Assembly (NCBI RefSeq): GCF_000758665.1
Contig: NZ_CP009285.1
Coordinates: 3,348,001 to 3,412,000 of the forward strand
Length of the DNA stretch: 64,000 bases
Reading direction: 5' to 3'
DNA from: Paenibacillus borealis
GTDB lineage: Bacteria > Bacillota > Bacilli > Paenibacillales > Paenibacillaceae
The notes below the pieces were generated by a model. It was not told where the DNA came from. It saw only the letters and a program-made list of their open reading frames with translations, and did no database searches. The translations under genes and the position numbers were made by a program. This document shows positions 37,848 to 46,585 of the stretch, one piece after another (position 1 is the stretch's first letter; each line of letters starts with the position of its first letter).

Positions 37848-39160
37848 AGCGGATGAGACTAGTCATTACACATTATGTTCTTACCAAATGGGGCAGACGC
37901 TGGAAGAACCGCGCAGTGCTGGAGCAGTGGCAGGAACTGCGCATCCGGCGTCATGTGGACAAGGTAAGGAAGAACTCCCGGTTCTACAGGGAGCTGTGGG
38001 CAGGAATGCCGGCTGCTGAATGGCGGAAGTTTCCTGTGATAGAGAAGTCACTGATGATGGGGAATTTCGATGACCTGAATACAGCGGGTATCACCAAAGA
38101 ACAGGCATTTGCTGAAGCCTATGAGGCGGAGAACAGCAGAGATTTCAAGCCTACCCTTCAAGGCGTCACCGTGGGTTTGTCTTCGGGAACCTCGGGCAGC
38201 CGGGGAATCTTTCTAGTCGGAGAAGACGAACAGGCAGCCTGGACCGGCACCGTGCTGGCCAAGCTTTTGCCCGGGGGACTGTGGAAACGTGCGCGAATTG
38301 CCTTTTTCCTGCGGGCGAACAGCAATTTGTATGAATCTGTGGAGCAGGGCCGGCTGCAGTTCCAGTACTTCGACCTGCTGGAGCCGCTTCCGCAGCTCCT
38401 CGCCCGGATGGAGCAGTACCAGCCGGATATCTGGATTGCACCGCCTTCCATGCTGAGGCTGCTGGCAGATGCTAAGAATTCGGGAAGCCTGAACCTGCTG
38501 CCGCGCAGAATCATCGCTGTCGCAGAAGTGCTGGACCCGCTGGACCGGCAGCATATTGAGCGTACTTTCGGACAGAAGGTGCATCAGGCTTATCAATGCA
38601 CCGAGGGCTTTCTTGGCGCTACCTGCAGTCATGGGACACTGCATCTCAATGAGGACATCGTACATATTGAAAAGGAAGTACTCGATGAGGAATCCCGCCG
38701 GTTCGTACCGGTCGTGACCGATTTCTCCAGATCCGTGCAGCCTATTATCCGCTACCGACTGAATGATATTCTTACTGAAGCGGCTGAGCCTTGTCCCTGC
38801 GGTTCACTGTTTACAGCGATCGAGCGGATTGAAGGGCGGTGCGATGATATCCTGTATCTGCCAAATGTCTCAGACGGGCAGCTGGTCACCGTGTTTCCGG
38901 ATTTCATTACCAGGGCGGTGCTGGCGGCTTCTGCAGATATCGAGCATTACCGGGTTATCCAGCACAGCCCGCTTGAGCTGGAGATTTCGTTCCGCACACG
39001 GCCCGGCAGCGCGGAAGATACGGAGCCGCTGATTGCAAGCGAGCTGTTGCGGCTGTTCACGAGACTGTCATGCATTCCTCCGCAGCTGAAGTTCACAGCG
39101 TACAGCTTCACCCCGGGCAGGCAGAAGCTGCGCCGGGTGGAGAGGGGCTGGAAGCTGTGA
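37844..39160 (+). CDS. Adenylate-forming enzyme, CoF/F390-synthetase-like
   Basis: A 438-residue ANL-superfamily enzyme. The P-loop is S-S-G-T-S-G-S-R-G at residues 113-121; A-Y-Q-C-T-E-G-F near 262 is the A5-type adenine loop, and the C-P-C-G motif near 320 resembles a Cys pair seen in phenylacetate-CoA-ligase-like members. Proteins of this clade (often called F390 synthetase-related) activate a carboxylic acid as acyl adenylate. Coenzyme F420 metabolism is not expected in this organism, so the acid is more likely a pathway intermediate. ATGA overlap with the hydrolase gene. Confidence 0.85.
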   Translation: MKRMRLVITHYVLTKWGRRWKNRAVLEQWQELRIRRHVDKVRKNSRFYRELWAGMPAAEWRKFPVIEKSLMMGNFDDLNTAGITKEQAFAEAYEAENSRDFKPTLQGVTVGLSSGTSGSRGIFLVGEDEQAAWTGTVLAKLLPGGLWKRARIAFFLRANSNLYESVEQGRLQFQYFDLLEPLPQLLARMEQYQPDIWIAPPSMLRLLADAKNSGSLNLLPRRIIAVAEVLDPLDRQHIERTFGQKVHQAYQCTEGFLGATCSHGTLHLNEDIVHIEKEVLDEESRRFVPVVTDFSRSVQPIIRYRLNDILTEAAEPCPCGSLFTAIERIEGRCDDILYLPNVSDGQLVTVFPDFITRAVLAASADIEHYRVIQHSPLELEISFRTRPGSAEDTEPLIASELLRLFTRLSCIPPQLKFTAYSFTPGRQKLRRVERGWKL

Positions 39161-40302
39161 ACAGCAGAGTAATTCAATATGACCGCCATTCCATGGATCA
39201 GCTGGAGTGGCCGGATACGGAATACGGGCGGTATGCCCGCGAGTATCTTACACCGCTGCTGGAGTCAGGAACGGAATATTACATTTCCAACGTCCATACT
39301 ACCGTTAAAGTGCTGACTGTGGACGGGATTCCGGTTCCGGTTACGATCAACGATAGCAATTATGATAATTCCTATGTGTGTTCCCCCTATACGCATTATG
39401 TCAGTTATGCGCGTGAGGAGCTTGCCCTGCTGAACAACCAGATGCTTGAAGGCGCATTATCAATGATGCTGATGGCAATGGGCTGGCTGCTGAGACAAGC
39501 CCGGTTCAACCGGGTAATCCAGGTTAACAACTGGCTGCTGTCCACCAATCTCTATCCAGCGCTCAGTGCCGGACAGCTGACGGAAGTGCTGGAATATCTC
39601 CGGCAGGCATATCCGGGTTATACCATTATGTACCGCTCGCTCAGCATGGAGACTTCGGGAGATCTTATCGCCAGTCTGCGCGGGGTCGGCTGCAAGCTGG
39701 TGCCAAGCCGGCAGATTTACCTGCTGCAGCAGAATAGCTCCGGCTCCAAAGCCAGATGGCTGGTTAAACGCGACCGGAGCCTGCTGGCCAAGCATGGCTA
39801 TACGGAAGTATCCCCCGATGAAATTACACCAGCGGATATCCCCCGGATAGTAGAGCTGTACAGACTGCTGTACATTGACAAATATTCGGTGTATAACCCG
39901 CAGTTTACCGAAGCTTTCATTGCTATGGCGATGGAACGGCGTACGCTGCAGATCTACGGGCTGCGCAGAGAAGGAAGGCTGGACGCGGTACTTGGCTTCT
40001 ATGAGCGGGATGGCGCAATGACAGCGCCGCTCTTCGGCTATGACACGGGTCTGCCCCAGTCTGTCGGACTCTACCGTATGCTGTCCGCTGTTCTGATCGG
40101 GCTGGCCGGAAGCAGCGGTCTATTGCTGCATGAGAGCTCCGGCGTAGGCCAGTTCAAGCGCAACCGGGGTGCGGTGGGGGCCATAGAATATTCTGCAGTG
40201 TACGACCGGGACACTGCCTGGCTGAACCGCTGCGGCTGGTCATTTCTGGAGCTGCTGCTCCGGCGGATCGGCATGCCGCTGATTCAGAAGCTGAAGCTGT
40301 AG
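39157..40302 (+). CDS. Acyltransferase-like protein (GNAT/FemAB-like), operon end
   Basis: A 381-residue protein. The C-terminal half (about 220-370) looks like a GNAT/FemAB-type fold: L-Y-R-L-L-Y-I-D-K-Y, then G-R-L-D-A-V-L-G-F-Y-E, then L-L-L-H-E-S-S-G-V-G-Q-F-K-R-N-R-G. The N-terminal 200 residues show no family. It could transfer an acyl or aminoacyl group onto the pathway product. The start is GTG at 39157, overlapping the previous stop as GTGA with GGAGAGG upstream; an in-frame ATG far upstream is inside the previous gene. No terminator is obvious before the PgsA-like gene 31 bases on. Confidence 0.75.
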   Translation: MNSRVIQYDRHSMDQLEWPDTEYGRYAREYLTPLLESGTEYYISNVHTTVKVLTVDGIPVPVTINDSNYDNSYVCSPYTHYVSYAREELALLNNQMLEGALSMMLMAMGWLLRQARFNRVIQVNNWLLSTNLYPALSAGQLTEVLEYLRQAYPGYTIMYRSLSMETSGDLIASLRGVGCKLVPSRQIYLLQQNSSGSKARWLVKRDRSLLAKHGYTEVSPDEITPADIPRIVELYRLLYIDKYSVYNPQFTEAFIAMAMERRTLQIYGLRREGRLDAVLGFYERDGAMTAPLFGYDTGLPQSVGLYRMLSAVLIGLAGSSGLLLHESSGVGQFKRNRGAVGAIEYSAVYDRDTAWLNRCGWSFLELLLRRIGMPLIQKLKL

Positions 40303-40333
40303 TCTGGATTAATGAATCATTAGGAGGCAAAAG

Positions 40334-40921
40334 ATGAATCTGGCTAACCGTATCACTTTATTCCGGATATTACTGATTCCCTTGTTCATTGCACTCTTTC
40401 CCATTTATCCTGAAGCGTTAATCAGCAAATCGGTGATCCTGCAGCATCTTGAAATACATGGTGTTTTCTATGCAGCAATCGTCTTTATAGCGGCTTCTGT
40501 AACGGACAAGCTGGACGGGTATATCGCAAGAAAATATAATCAGATCACAAATTTGGGGAAATTGCTTGATCCACTGGCAGATAAGCTGCTCATTGCCGCC
40601 GCGCTGATCCTGATGGTAAGCCTGCATTTGATCGCTACTTGGATTGCTTTTCTAATCTTAGCGAGGGAAATAATAATGATGGGCATCCGGATCGCTGCTT
40701 CAGCGCAAAGAATAGCTCTCTCAGCCGACAAATATGGCAAGTATAAAATGGTGCTGCAAGTTGCGGCCATCTCGGCAATTCTGTTGAATAATGCTCCGTT
40801 CAGTCTGTTCACTTCGTTTCCTGTCGGCCAGGCACTGATGTATGGCGCTTTGGTCATGACTGTATACTCGGGTTATAACTATATTAAGAACAACTATCTA
40901 TTACTGCAGCTTGGAGATTGA
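40334..40921 (+). CDS. pgsA: CDP-diacylglycerol-glycerol-3-phosphate phosphatidyltransferase-like enzyme
   Basis: A 195-residue membrane protein of the CDP-alcohol phosphatidyltransferase family, making phosphatidylglycerol phosphate or a related lipid. The motif D-x2-D-G-x2-A-R-x8-G-x3-D-x3-D is complete: D-K-L-D-G-Y-I-A-R...G-K-L-L-D-P-L-A-D-K, residues about 57-82. Four to five membrane helices are seen. The context (no recA/ymfM neighbours) differs from the usual pgsA locus, so it may be a second copy or have a different alcohol substrate. AGGAGG precedes ATG at 40334. It could be read from the six-gene operon promoter. Confidence 0.82.
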   Translation: MNLANRITLFRILLIPLFIALFPIYPEALISKSVILQHLEIHGVFYAAIVFIAASVTDKLDGYIARKYNQITNLGKLLDPLADKLLIAAALILMVSLHLIATWIAFLILAREIIMMGIRIAASAQRIALSADKYGKYKMVLQVAAISAILLNNAPFSLFTSFPVGQALMYGALVMTVYSGYNYIKNNYLLLQLGD

Positions 40922-40951
40922 ACATCACTAATCTATTAAAGGAGCTGCAAT

Positions 40952-41824
40952 ATGAACACTATTCCGAACTTGCCCCACGGTCATGATCCAATCGCGCTGA
41001 TCACCGGCACTTCCAGCGGTTTCGGGCTGCTGACCGCACTTACGCTGGCGCGTAGAGGCTACAAGGTAATCGCTACCATGCGGGATCTCAGCCGTAAAAA
41101 CGAGCTTGTACAGCAAGCTGAGCAAGCCGGTGTTCTGGAATGCATTCATCTGATGACGCTGGATGTGACGGATGAAGCTTCAATTGCTTCAGCGATCCGT
41201 GTGATTATAGAACAGTTCGGCCGAATAGATGTGCTGGTGAACAATGCCGGCTTTGCTGTAGGCGGCTATGTGGAAGAAGTAAGCATGGAAGAGTGGCGGC
41301 GGCAGATGGAGACCAACTTCTTCGGTCTGATTGCGGTGACCAAGGCCGTACTTCCCATTATGCGCATGCAGCGCACAGGACTGATTATCAACGTGAGCAG
41401 TGTCAGCGGGCTGACCGGTTTTCCCGGATATGCACCGTATGCCGCCTCCAAGTTTGCAGTGGAAGGCTTCAGCGAGAGCCTGCGGCAAGAGATGCTTTCT
41501 TTTGGCGTCCGCGTAGTGCTGGTTGAACCCGGCTCATTCCGCACACCTATCTGGGGAAAAGGTATTGCCGGCATACACAGCAGCGAAGGTTCTCCTTACC
41601 AGACGAGGCTGGATGAGGTGCTGCGCTACTCCCGGCGGACCGCTGAGACGGCGCCAGATCCGCAGGAGGTTGCTGAGCTGATCGGGCGGATTACTGAGAA
41701 GCGCGCACCCAAACTGCGCTATCCTGTCGGCAAAGGCTCGCGGGTCCTCATTCTGGGCAAAACGCTGCTTCCCTGGAAGATGCTGGAGGCCATCATCGCA
41801 AGATCATTACGCGCGATGAAATGA
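40952..41824 (+). CDS. Short-chain dehydrogenase/reductase
   Basis: A 290-residue classical SDR. It has T-G-T-S-S-G-F-G at residues 18-25, N-N-A-G, the catalytic Ser in N-V-S-S-V-S-G and the Y-x3-K pair in Y-A-P-Y-A-A-S-K. Substrate unknown; the sequence resembles retinol/sterol-like reductases used widely as general oxidoreductases. AAAGGAG precedes ATG at 40952. It is 30 bases after the PgsA-like gene and may be in the same transcript. A GC-rich stem (GGGCT-ccgc-AGCCC) follows at 41848 without a T tract. Confidence 0.85.
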   Translation: MNTIPNLPHGHDPIALITGTSSGFGLLTALTLARRGYKVIATMRDLSRKNELVQQAEQAGVLECIHLMTLDVTDEASIASAIRVIIEQFGRIDVLVNNAGFAVGGYVEEVSMEEWRRQMETNFFGLIAVTKAVLPIMRMQRTGLIINVSSVSGLTGFPGYAPYAASKFAVEGFSESLRQEMLSFGVRVVLVEPGSFRTPIWGKGIAGIHSSEGSPYQTRLDEVLRYSRRTAETAPDPQEVAELIGRITEKRAPKLRYPVGKGSRVLILGKTLLPWKMLEAIIARSLRAMK

Positions 41825-41967
41825 ACCACAGCATGAAGTGGCCGGGCTCCGCAGCCCAGGGTTGAGGATTGCGTTCTGCTGGAATTTCCCTTACAGTTTA
41901 GATATGGCGCTGACGCCGGGGAGTGTCCGGAAGATCAGATGTTGAACTTGAACAGAGGAGAATAGTT

Positions 41968-42552
41968 ATGCATGAGCTGAATGGAGCTAATCAATGGCAT
42001 ATCAGCATTGGCGGAGATTACGGGTTGAACTTCGCATCGTATGTAGGCTGTTCAGTCGGGGCATTGCGCGGACCTGGAGGGCAGCATGTGTGGCCTGCTT
42101 CCGGCTCTGACCCGGGTCTTCCGGACTCCGATTCGCTGAAGTTGGCTTATGAACAGTGGTGGCTGGAGCTGGTGCGTTATAAAACGGATTGCATCCTTGC
42201 GGGGAAACATCCGCTGCTGCATCAGCCTCCGGGGTTTGAGTCTGTGGCCGATTTGGCACTTCGGCAGACCTGTGCCGGACTGTGGCCGGCTTTTATAGAA
42301 TGGTGGGAGATGGAGGTGGGCGGTCAGACAGCTATGCGCTTTTGGGAGGCTGCACCGGACATCTACAATTATATTAACGAATTTGAGGTGCAGACAGGCA
42401 GAAGCATCAGCACCTTCACACTCCGGATTGATCTGGTCTATGGGATTACGGAACCCGTGAAGCCGGTCCATGGTTATCTTCTGCTGCCGCCCGGTTATAA
42501 GTATCTGGTGAACAAGCAATGGTGGATAACGCTTTTAGAGGAGTATTGTTAG
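41968..42552 (+). CDS. Hypothetical protein, 194 residues
   Basis: A Trp-rich soluble protein (W-W-L-E-L near residue 52, L-W-P-A-F-I-E-W-W-E-M-E near 110, Q-W-W-I-T-L near the end). No family recognised. No signal peptide or membrane segment. ATG at 41968 is seven bases after GAGGAG; an in-frame GTG at 41923 lacks a site. It ends 34 bases before a DUF4265-like gene that reads in the same direction. Confidence 0.7.
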   Translation: MHELNGANQWHISIGGDYGLNFASYVGCSVGALRGPGGQHVWPASGSDPGLPDSDSLKLAYEQWWLELVRYKTDCILAGKHPLLHQPPGFESVADLALRQTCAGLWPAFIEWWEMEVGGQTAMRFWEAAPDIYNYINEFEVQTGRSISTFTLRIDLVYGITEPVKPVHGYLLLPPGYKYLVNKQWWITLLEEYC

Positions 42553-42586
42553 CTGTATTTCTTATCTTTGCAGAAGCAGAACTGGG

Positions 42587-42997
42587 GTGTATGCATTGCC
42601 GGGAACGGTTGGATTACATATATGTTTTGATGAGCGGGGCCGTGAGATTGAGGTCCTGGATGTGACTCCGGTCGCCAAGGACAAATACCGGATTGAAGAA
42701 ACGCCGATTTTTAACCCGGGGATTGCTCTTGGTGACATTATCCGGGTGAGAGAACAAGAGGGCATTGCCTATTATATAGAAACGGTGCAGAAATCCGGGT
42801 TCGTCAGGTATGCCTGGCTGCTCAGCAAAGAGGCGGCGGCTTCGCAGGAGATCCGCAGTTTCATAGAACGGGTTACGGAGCACGAGGGGAGATGGGAGCA
42901 GATCTTCGGCGGTTTGCTTGTGATTCATCTGCCTAAACATTCTGCTGTGGATGCAGAGCTGGAAATGTCACGGATTATCGGACGTTTTGAAGCCTAA
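42587..42997 (+). CDS. DUF4265-like protein
   Basis: A 136-residue protein resembling DUF4265: R-I-E-E-T-P-I-F-N-P-G-I-A-L-G-D-I-I near residue 35 and S-G-F-V-R-Y-A near 70. Members are of unknown function. No ribosome site is clear for GTG at 42587; TTG at 42596 has GGGGTG eight bases upstream and may be the true start. It directly precedes signal peptidase I. Confidence 0.65.
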   Translation: MYALPGTVGLHICFDERGREIEVLDVTPVAKDKYRIEETPIFNPGIALGDIIRVREQEGIAYYIETVQKSGFVRYAWLLSKEAAASQEIRSFIERVTEHEGRWEQIFGGLLVIHLPKHSAVDAELEMSRIIGRFEA

Positions 42998-43023
42998 TTA
43001 TACTAATTCGAGGTGGCAGTAAT

Positions 43024-43521
43024 ATGAAGAAATTCTTGAGACAATGGGTGCCCAGTATTGTAATCGGCATTATTCTATCCTTATTTATCCGGACTTACGT
43101 AGCTGAAGCGATGAGAGTACCGACCGGCTCCATGATTCCGACCATTGAGATTAACGACCGCCTGGTTGTGGACAAAATGCTCTGGAACTCCTCGCTTAAG
43201 CATGGCGACATCGTGGTGTTCTATCCCCCGGTAGCCGGAGATGAGCACAAAAGATATGTGAAACGGCTGATTGGACTGCCGGGAGACGAGATTGAGATTA
43301 AGGACGGTACCCTGTACCGTAACAATGAGGCCGTTGCCGAGCCGTATCTCCAGGAAGCGATGACCTACACCTTCGGACCGGTCACCGTTCCCGCAGACCA
43401 CTATTTCTTCCTTGGCGATAACCGGAATGTCAGCTATGACGCTCATTTATGGAGTACTCCCTTTGTAGACAAAGACAAACTGATTGGTAAAGTGCTGTTT
43501 GATGTGAATGATCTTTTCTAA
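43024..43521 (+). CDS. lepB: Type I signal peptidase, SipS-like
   Basis: A 165-residue signal peptidase I that removes signal peptides at the outer face of the membrane. It has one N-terminal membrane helix (about 9-25), Ser36 in P-T-G-S-M and the general base Lys80 in Y-V-K-R-L-I-G-L-P-G-D, followed by G-D-N-R-N-V-S-Y-D. This is the compact Gram-positive form with one anchor. GAGGTGG precedes ATG at 43024. Bacillales commonly have several such paralogues. Confidence 0.93.
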   Translation: MKKFLRQWVPSIVIGIILSLFIRTYVAEAMRVPTGSMIPTIEINDRLVVDKMLWNSSLKHGDIVVFYPPVAGDEHKRYVKRLIGLPGDEIEIKDGTLYRNNEAVAEPYLQEAMTYTFGPVTVPADHYFFLGDNRNVSYDAHLWSTPFVDKDKLIGKVLFDVNDLF

Positions 43522-43527
43522 AAAAGG

Positions 43528-43833
43528 CTACGGGTGAACCGGGTAATCTACCACGACCACATTCTCAATAATCCCCTCCAGCAATGCCACAAAAGCACAG
43601 TGCGCCGGATGCGGCCCGTATTGACGCAGGGCTTCCTGATCTGTAAAGGTCACGCGAAGCCCCAGCGTATAGCCGTGGATATTCTCCGTTTCCTCCGTCG
43701 TGTTCACCCCTGCCGTAATCTCAACAATTCCCGGAATTTGCCCCTTCAGTGCCAGTAGTGCCGCAATCAGCCCTTCTTCACTACCCGGCTCGAAATGCTC
43801 ATTAAATCTGAAAGCTACCAGATGCTCGTACAT
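43528..43833 (-). CDS. Dabb-family stress-responsive A/B barrel protein
   Basis: A 101-residue Dabb domain protein: H-L-V-A-F-R-F-N near the start, L-L-A-L-K-G-Q-I-P-G-I near 28, G-Y-T-L-G-L-R-V-T-F near 52 and Y-G-P-H-P-A-H near 72. These small dimeric barrels have varied or unknown roles. AGGAGGATCATT precedes ATG at 43833. It faces the signal peptidase gene with a six-base gap. Confidence 0.85.
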   Translation of the reverse strand: MYEHLVAFRFNEHFEPGSEEGLIAALLALKGQIPGIVEITAGVNTTEETENIHGYTLGLRVTFTDQEALRQYGPHPAHCAFVALLEGIIENVVVVDYPVHP

Positions 43834-43968
43834 AATGATCCTCCTAAAAGTTTTGTAAGCCTAAGCTCCCTGCGATCACTTCGTCAAAACTGACTTCGGA
43901 AGCATGGGCACAGTTTTGTAAGTGTAAAGAGATTATACTATAAATTTGTTCAATGAAAGGGGAACAGT

Positions 43969-44421
43969 ATGCCTGAAAACTCCACCAACAGCAGAATCAA
44001 GGCCCCCTTATCCATTCAAACATTGGTGGCTGTCCTCGTTCCGGCCATCATTATGTCAGCTTCACCTCACATCGACCCGGATAGGCATCCCTTTGGTTAT
44101 TATTTCCGGATTATATGGATAGGAGTCTGCCTTGCGGGGTTCCTCTCCATTCTACTCAACACACTGCGGAAGGCCGGCAGTCTCAAATGGGGGACAGATA
44201 CGCTTGTGGTTCGCAGCCGCCGTGTATCCGGTAAAGAGATTAAGACCATTTGCATAGATGGTCCGTTAGTAGGGATATTGCCCCAAGGAAAATGGATTGT
44301 CCCGGTTAATCTGTGCTTCAGATTTATGGGAGACCGGGAACAGGCAATGAAAAGACTGATAAACTGGGCGGAAGCCAACGGAATTCAGCTGAAATACAAG
44401 AGATTTGTCAAGTGGCTGTGA
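43969..44421 (+). CDS. Hypothetical two-helix membrane protein
   Basis: A 150-residue protein with two membrane helices (about 17-31 and 45-61) and a cytoplasmic C-terminal domain that shows a PH-like beta pattern (L-V-V-R-S-R-R-V-S-G-K-E-I-K-T-I-C-I). No family assigned. ATG at 43969 follows AAAGGGG. A gap of 153 bases to the HD-GYP gene holds no further reading frame. Confidence 0.6.
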   Translation: MPENSTNSRIKAPLSIQTLVAVLVPAIIMSASPHIDPDRHPFGYYFRIIWIGVCLAGFLSILLNTLRKAGSLKWGTDTLVVRSRRVSGKEIKTICIDGPLVGILPQGKWIVPVNLCFRFMGDREQAMKRLINWAEANGIQLKYKRFVKWL

Positions 44422-44574
44422 GTAATTGTTGGAAAAGCGGCTAAAGACAGGGATTCATTTGAACTAGATTTGCGGCAGTTTGTGACTTTCACCGGATTGT
44501 TACTTTGAGGCCGATTGACTATGATCAAGTGGAGCATAACGGAATATTCCTATAAACTAAAGGGGTGCTGAAAC

Positions 44575-45609
44575 TTGAAAGTACATGTCACGGATCTCAA
44601 ACACGGCGATTGTCTTATGACAGACACTTTCAACGGTGTAGGTCTGCATGTTCTCCCCAAAGGGACGCATGTTGAACGGGAGGAGATCAGTATCCTCATC
44701 CGGCACAAAATTCATTATGTGGATATTGAGCCGCGCAGTATGCAGCAAACGGGCAGTGAAGAAGAGCAAAGTCACGGATTGCATGATGATTTCGATCACG
44801 CTATCCTGAATTATGAATCTATTTTTCTGGAAGCATTGACCCAGGGGAGCTTCTCGCAGTCCATGGTCGATGATACATTGAAACCGCTTTTGGAAACATT
44901 GGATGGGCAAAAGGACGTAGTCTCCCTGCTGCTTCTGCTGGACCGGGATGACATTGATACATATCATCATTCTTTACAGGTTGGCTTACTATCATATTAT
45001 ATTGCATCATGGATGGGCTACTCCAAGGAGGAGCGTTATCTGATCAGCCGCGCCGGCTACCTTCATGATATCGGCAAAAGCCAGGTTCCCCTGTCGATCC
45101 TGAACAAACCGGGTATTCTAACCGGTTCTGAAATAGAGGAACTGGCACGCCACACCTCCTATGGTTATGATCTGATCCGCGGCTCCAAGCTGGATGAGGT
45201 TACAGCACTCGTAGCGCTGCAGCACCATGAATACGAGGATGGCTCTGGATATCCGAAGCAGCTGCTCAAAAATAATATTCACCCGTACACTCAAATTGTT
45301 ACCGTAGCCAACATATATATGTCCTTGACTACTTCAACCTTGAACCGTCCGAAGCAAGGACTGGTTACAGTATTGCGCAAGGTACATGAGATGGGCTTCG
45401 GCCAGTTGAACGGAACGGTTGTACAGGCACTTACCGGACATTTGCTGCCAAGCTTCGTAGGTAAGAATGTTCAGCTCAGCAACGGCGAAATGGGCATGAT
45501 TGTAATGAATAACCCGCTGGATCTGTTCAAGCCGCTGGTAAAGGTGGACGAGGGCTTCAGAGATTTGTCCCGTGAGCGCAGCCTGTCTGTAGTTGAAGTC
45601 TTTAATTGA
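44575..45609 (+). CDS. HD-GYP cyclic-di-GMP phosphodiesterase
   Basis: A 344-residue protein. The HD-GYP catalytic set is complete: His131-His132, H-D at 164-165 with I-G-K after it, H-H at 217-218 and G-S-G-Y-P at 223-227 (the GYP triad preserved). It should hydrolyse c-di-GMP to GMP. The N-terminal 100 residues lack a receiver or PAS fold, resembling other short HD-GYP proteins of Bacillales. The start is TTG at 44575 after AAAGGGG. A c-di-GMP synthase gene lies 5 kb away at 51038. Confidence 0.92.
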   Translation: MKVHVTDLKHGDCLMTDTFNGVGLHVLPKGTHVEREEISILIRHKIHYVDIEPRSMQQTGSEEEQSHGLHDDFDHAILNYESIFLEALTQGSFSQSMVDDTLKPLLETLDGQKDVVSLLLLLDRDDIDTYHHSLQVGLLSYYIASWMGYSKEERYLISRAGYLHDIGKSQVPLSILNKPGILTGSEIEELARHTSYGYDLIRGSKLDEVTALVALQHHEYEDGSGYPKQLLKNNIHPYTQIVTVANIYMSLTTSTLNRPKQGLVTVLRKVHEMGFGQLNGTVVQALTGHLLPSFVGKNVQLSNGEMGMIVMNNPLDLFKPLVKVDEGFRDLSRERSLSVVEVFN

Positions 45610-45655
45610 TACGCCGGATAAGCGGCCTCTCTGGAGAGCGCAACGGTTCTTATGA

Positions 45656-45694
45656 ACGGATATACCGTCCCCCGGGATGGTGTATCCGTTTTTT
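45656..45694 (+). terminator. Rho-independent terminator after HD-GYP
   Basis: A 15-pair stem (ACGGATATACCGTCC / GGATGGTGTATCCGT, two G-T pairs), CCCG loop and six Ts. Confidence 0.93.
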
Positions 45695-45808
45695 GCGCAA
45701 CTAGAAGGAGGTATAAGCTTGCCGGTTTGTATTCCGGGAATAGATTGGCTATGATTAATGAGAGATTACTATAGCAATTCTGTGCAGCAGCATAAAGGAG
45801 AAATTACA

Positions 45809-46549
45809 ATGAATGCCGACAATCAATTAGAGAAATTCAAGCAGATTAAATACGAGCTTACCCGGTTTATGATGATTTACAAATTCGCCCTCGCCGAAAT
45901 GGAGACCAAGATTGAGATTCTCAAAGAGGAATTTCAGCTGCTCCATGACTACAGTCCGATCGAGCATACCAAATCGCGGATTAAATCCCCGGAGAGCATT
46001 ATGAATAAAATGCTGCGCAAGAACAGCGAGCTGTCACTCACACAGATCAGATCCAGCATCAAGGATATTGCCGGGCTGCGCATCACCTGCTCGTTCATTT
46101 CGGATATCTATCAGGTCAGTGCCATGCTGCAGAAGCAGGACGATCTCAAGGTGCTGGCGGTCAAGGATTATATCAAGAACCCGAAGCCGAACGGATACCA
46201 GAGTCTGCATCTGCTCATAGAGGTTCCGGTGTTTATGTCTGACTGCCAGGAGCATGTCTGTGTAGAGGTCCAGATCCGTACGATTGCCATGGACTTCTGG
46301 GCCAGTCTGGAGCATAAAATTTTCTATAAATACAGCCAGGCGGTTCCCGAGCATCTGACCCGTGAACTCAAGAATGCGGCAGACAAAGCGAATGCACTCG
46401 ATCTGCAGATGGAGCGGCTGCACCGTGAGATTCAGGAAATCAAGGATGCCCAGGAGGACGAGGATTCCTTCTCCGGACTGCGGGAGATTATCATCAATAA
46501 TCAGCAGTTTAACCTGCCGGCAAACTTTATTAAGCTGCTAGGGGAATAG
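45809..46549 (+). CDS. relP: Small alarmone synthetase, RelP/YwaC type
   Basis: A 246-residue synthetase-only RelA/SpoT homologue that makes (p)ppGpp from GTP/GDP and ATP. It has H-T-K-S-R-I-K-S, M-L-R-K, D-I-A-G-L-R-I, the P-K-P-N-G-Y-Q-S-L-H-L segment and Q-I-R-T-I-A-M-D-F-W-A-S-L-E-H-K, matching SAS2 (YwaC/RelP) rather than SAS1 (YjbM/RelQ), as recalled. No hydrolase or regulatory domains are present. In Bacillus the YwaC gene responds to cell-wall stress. ATG at 45809 follows AAAGGAG; an in-frame start at 45758 lacks a site. Confidence 0.92.
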   Translation: MNADNQLEKFKQIKYELTRFMMIYKFALAEMETKIEILKEEFQLLHDYSPIEHTKSRIKSPESIMNKMLRKNSELSLTQIRSSIKDIAGLRITCSFISDIYQVSAMLQKQDDLKVLAVKDYIKNPKPNGYQSLHLLIEVPVFMSDCQEHVCVEVQIRTIAMDFWASLEHKIFYKYSQAVPEHLTRELKNAADKANALDLQMERLHREIQEIKDAQEDEDSFSGLREIIINNQQFNLPANFIKLLGE

Positions 46550-46585
46550 CCGGACGACATACGTAAGGTGGAGGATGAAAGGCTC

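Noticed and set aside
37844..39160. True coenzyme F390 synthetase
   Set aside because: F390 belongs to methanogens using F420; nothing here suggests F420 metabolism. Only the fold is shared.
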